From the NCBI GenBank assembly GCA_012514255.1, contig JAAZAP010000222.1:1-16579 (forward strand): 16,579 bases of DNA, written 5' to 3'. The stretch is from Bacteroidales bacterium. GTDB taxonomy: Bacteria > Bacteroidota > Bacteroidia > Bacteroidales > VadinHA17. The position numbers and the translations under genes were made by a program. The notes below the pieces were generated by a model that saw only the letters and a program-made list of their open reading frames with translations, was not told where the DNA came from and made no database searches. Shown here piece by piece: positions 14,658 to 16,579 of the stretch (positions within the stretch are counted from its first letter, which is position 1; every line of letters begins with the position of its first letter).

Positions 14658-15994
14658 CAGAGAGGCTGGCATCCATGTATGATGACAGCCGCGATGCTTA
14701 TCTCAGGGAATCGCCTGAGATTTTCAACAGCTATCGCGAAGATGCTTTTGCAGACTTCCTGCGCCTCGGTATACCTGACAGGAAGAACGAAGCATACAAA
14801 TACACTAACCTGGAAAAGTTCCTCAATCATCCGTATCAGGAGTATTTCTTCCCCAAACCTGACGATTTCAGGGAAGCAGAAAAATTCCATTGTGACGTAG
14901 AAGACCTGGATGTCTGGAACATGGTTCTGCTCAACGGTTTCTTCCCGAAGGGTGAAGAGGGGCTGGCCATGCTGCCAGGGGGGATATGGGTAGGCAGTAT
15001 GAAAGCTGCAGCAAAGCAGTTTCCTTCACTCGTTAAGAAACACTATAACAGGTATGTCCAAAACGGAAATGACGGTCTTGTACCGTTGAATACAGCACTG
15101 GCATCAGACGGGCTCTTCATCTATGCCCCAAAAAATACGGTTTATACCAAACCACTGCAGATAGTCAGTCTGTTACACTCAGACAAAGATATCTTTGTGC
15201 AGGACCGCAACCTGGTGGTTATAGAAGAAGGAGCGCAACTATCACTGCTCTCATGTGATCATGCCCTCTCACCACAACGGATACTCACGAATACTATCAC
15301 GGAGATATATGCAGGCCCCAATGCCCGTTTTGAGATCATCAGGGTTCAGAACCAGCACAATCACTCCGGTAAGATCACACACACCTATATTCACCAGGAG
15401 CGTAACAGCTACGCCTCATCAAACAATATATCACTTCATGGCGGGCTGGTACGCAACGCAACATGGCACACTCTGAACGGTGAGAATGCCGAGACACACA
15501 GTTACGGACTCTTCCTTGCTGATAAAGAGCAACATATTGCCAATTTTGTGAAGGTTGACCATGTGGCTCCCAACTGCAACAGCACGCAGCTCTTCAAGGG
15601 AGTCCTTGATGACAATGCTTCGGGAGCTTTCAACGGACGTATCATGGTTCACAAGGACGCACAGCGAACCAACGCCTACCAGAGCAACAACAACATCATC
15701 CTCTCTGACACCGCCCGCATGGATACCAAACCGCAGCTGGAGATATATGCTGACGACGTGAAGTGCAGCCACGGCGCCACCGTCGGGCAGCTCGACGAGA
15801 ACGCTCTCTTCTACCTCCGCTCACGCGGGATAAGTGCAAAGGAGGCACGGCTGATGCTGATGTTCGGCTTCGCACATGATGTCATCAAGAATATCCCCAT
15901 CGAAGCACTGCGCGACCGGATAGATAACCTGGTGCTGAAGCGCCTCCGCGGCGAACTGTCGCGCTGCGCCTCATGTGCAATACAGTGTAATTGA
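14636..15994 (+). CDS. sufD: Fe-S assembly scaffold protein SufD
   Basis: 452 residues, in the SufB/SufD beta-helix family. The pattern FKGVLDDNASGAFNGRIMVH and VKCSHGATVGQLDENALFYL is diagnostic. C377 and H379 in KCSHGAT match the E. coli SufD Cys/His; the His is needed for cluster formation at the SufB-SufD interface. The N-terminal half (YREDAFADFLRLGIPDRKNE, YTNLEKFL) is the usual SufD helical domain. Its ATG lies inside sufC, 22 bases before that gene's stop, so start choice and coupling are clear; the next gene, sufS, starts eight bases after its stop. The very C-terminus is RCASCAIQCN, giving CxxCxxxC at 444, 447 and 451, which E. coli SufD lacks; it may bind metal or handle sulfur. 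Confidence 0.95.
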   Translation: MDYRTEVTERLASMYDDSRDAYLRESPEIFNSYREDAFADFLRLGIPDRKNEAYKYTNLEKFLNHPYQEYFFPKPDDFREAEKFHCDVEDLDVWNMVLLNGFFPKGEEGLAMLPGGIWVGSMKAAAKQFPSLVKKHYNRYVQNGNDGLVPLNTALASDGLFIYAPKNTVYTKPLQIVSLLHSDKDIFVQDRNLVVIEEGAQLSLLSCDHALSPQRILTNTITEIYAGPNARFEIIRVQNQHNHSGKITHTYIHQERNSYASSNNISLHGGLVRNATWHTLNGENAETHSYGLFLADKEQHIANFVKVDHVAPNCNSTQLFKGVLDDNASGAFNGRIMVHKDAQRTNAYQSNNNIILSDTARMDTKPQLEIYADDVKCSHGATVGQLDENALFYLRSRGISAKEARLMLMFGFAHDVIKNIPIEALRDRIDNLVLKRLRGELSRCASCAIQCN

Positions 15995-16002
15995 ACGAAG
16001 TA

Positions 16003-16579
16003 ATGAAGCTTGCAAAGAGCATAGAAGAGATAAGATCCGACTTCCCCATCCTATCAACCCTGGCGCACGGGAAGCCGCTGATCTATCTTGACAACGGCGC
16101 CACAACCCAGAAGCCGCTACGGGTAATAAGCGTGATGGAGGAGCTCTACCGAACTACCAATGCCAACGTACACCGGGGCGTCCATTACCTTTCTGACAGG
16201 GTATCTGACCGGTATGAGGCAGCCCGCGAGACGGTCAGGGCATTCATCAATGCCCGTTCCACCGGGGAGATCATCTTCACTGCCGGTACCACCGCCTCAA
16301 TCAACGCAATTGCTTTCTCATTCGGCGAGAGATTTATCCATGAGGACGATGAGATTGTAATCAGCGGCATGGAACATCATGCCAACATCGTTCCCTGGCA
16401 GATGCTCTGTGAGCGCAAGAAGGCAAAACTGAAGATAATCCCCTTCTCAGACGAAGGGATCCTTGACCTCGAAGCATACAGGTCATTGCTCACGGAACGG
16501 ACCCGGATCGTGGCTGTCACACACGTTTCCAATGTACTCGGCACTGTCAATCCTGTTAAGGAGATTGTTGCTGAAGCAC
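16003..16579 (+). CDS. sufS: cysteine desulfurase SufS, 3'-truncated by window edge
   Basis: 192 codons are visible, open to the end. It is a PLP enzyme that takes sulfur from L-cysteine, releases alanine and passes persulfide to the SUF scaffold. Recognisable parts: SIEEIRSDFPIL (start), YLDNGATTQKP (32-42), NANVHRGVHYLS (57-68), FTAGTTASINAI (PLP-phosphate region), the SufS-type MEHHANIVPWQ with the ring-stacking His, and HVSNVLGTVNP with the Asn that contacts PLP. The lysine that binds PLP and the catalytic Cys lie beyond the window. The ATG 16003 is chosen over the in-frame TTG 15991, which overlaps the sufD stop. Whether sufE or sufU follows cannot be seen. Confidence 0.95.
   Translation, partial: MKLAKSIEEIRSDFPILSTLAHGKPLIYLDNGATTQKPLRVISVMEELYRTTNANVHRGVHYLSDRVSDRYEAARETVRAFINARSTGEIIFTAGTTASINAIAFSFGERFIHEDDEIVISGMEHHANIVPWQMLCERKKAKLKIIPFSDEGILDLEAYRSLLTERTRIVAVTHVSNVLGTVNPVKEIVAEA

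Overview
The window looks like chromosomal DNA of a member of the Bacteroidota, probably an anaerobic Bacteroidales-like lineage. Three things support this. Several promoters fit the Bacteroidota TAnnTTTG -7 box: TATATTTG before the tRNA, the tricorn-like protease and the M1 peptidase, and TAATTTTG before sufB. Almost no start codon has a Shine-Dalgarno sequence; sufB is the exception. The gene content also fits: a tricorn-type S41 protease, a lipoprotein M1 aminopeptidase, superoxide reductase and a sufBCDS cluster. The assignment rests on recognising families by eye, not on a search.

Left part (1-5590): small unrelated genes with much decayed DNA between them. They are an alpha/beta hydrolase cut by the window edge, an exported metallo-beta-lactamase-fold protein (minus strand), a stretch holding what looks like the two ends of an IS21-family element plus REP-like hairpins (1658-1875), and an AT-rich DUF4143-type ATPase. 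Then come an initiator tRNA (minus strand) with clear promoter and terminator, a possible 30-residue lipoprotein, an exported protein of unknown function, an aldo/keto reductase remnant, a superoxide reductase and a small bacterial PH-domain protein. The ATPase and the aldo/keto reductase both read as in-frame internal deletions of longer family members. The reductase has lost its catalytic centre.

Middle part (5591-11679): a degenerate CTGCC/GACTGGTA tandem repeat ends against the stop codon of a 1035-residue tricorn-like protease (minus strand). An 873-residue M1 metallopeptidase lipoprotein diverges from it. Each has its own TATATTTG box in the shared 163-base intergenic region. Tricorn-like proteases produce oligopeptides and M1 enzymes trim N-terminal residues, so the pair could form a peptide-degradation module in the envelope; that is inference.

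Right part (11680-16579): an intergenic array of five GTA/TAC-loop hairpins (11702-11954) precedes a 50-residue Pmp3/YqaE-family membrane peptide. Stem sequences differ between units but pairing is kept, and the last three units have an exact 51-base period. The rest is the Fe-S cluster assembly operon sufB-sufC-sufD-sufS, with sufS running off the right edge. SufB, SufC and SufD form the scaffold/ATPase complex; SufS supplies sulfur from cysteine. No CRISPR array, phage or complete mobile element is present. The least explained structure is the hairpin array.
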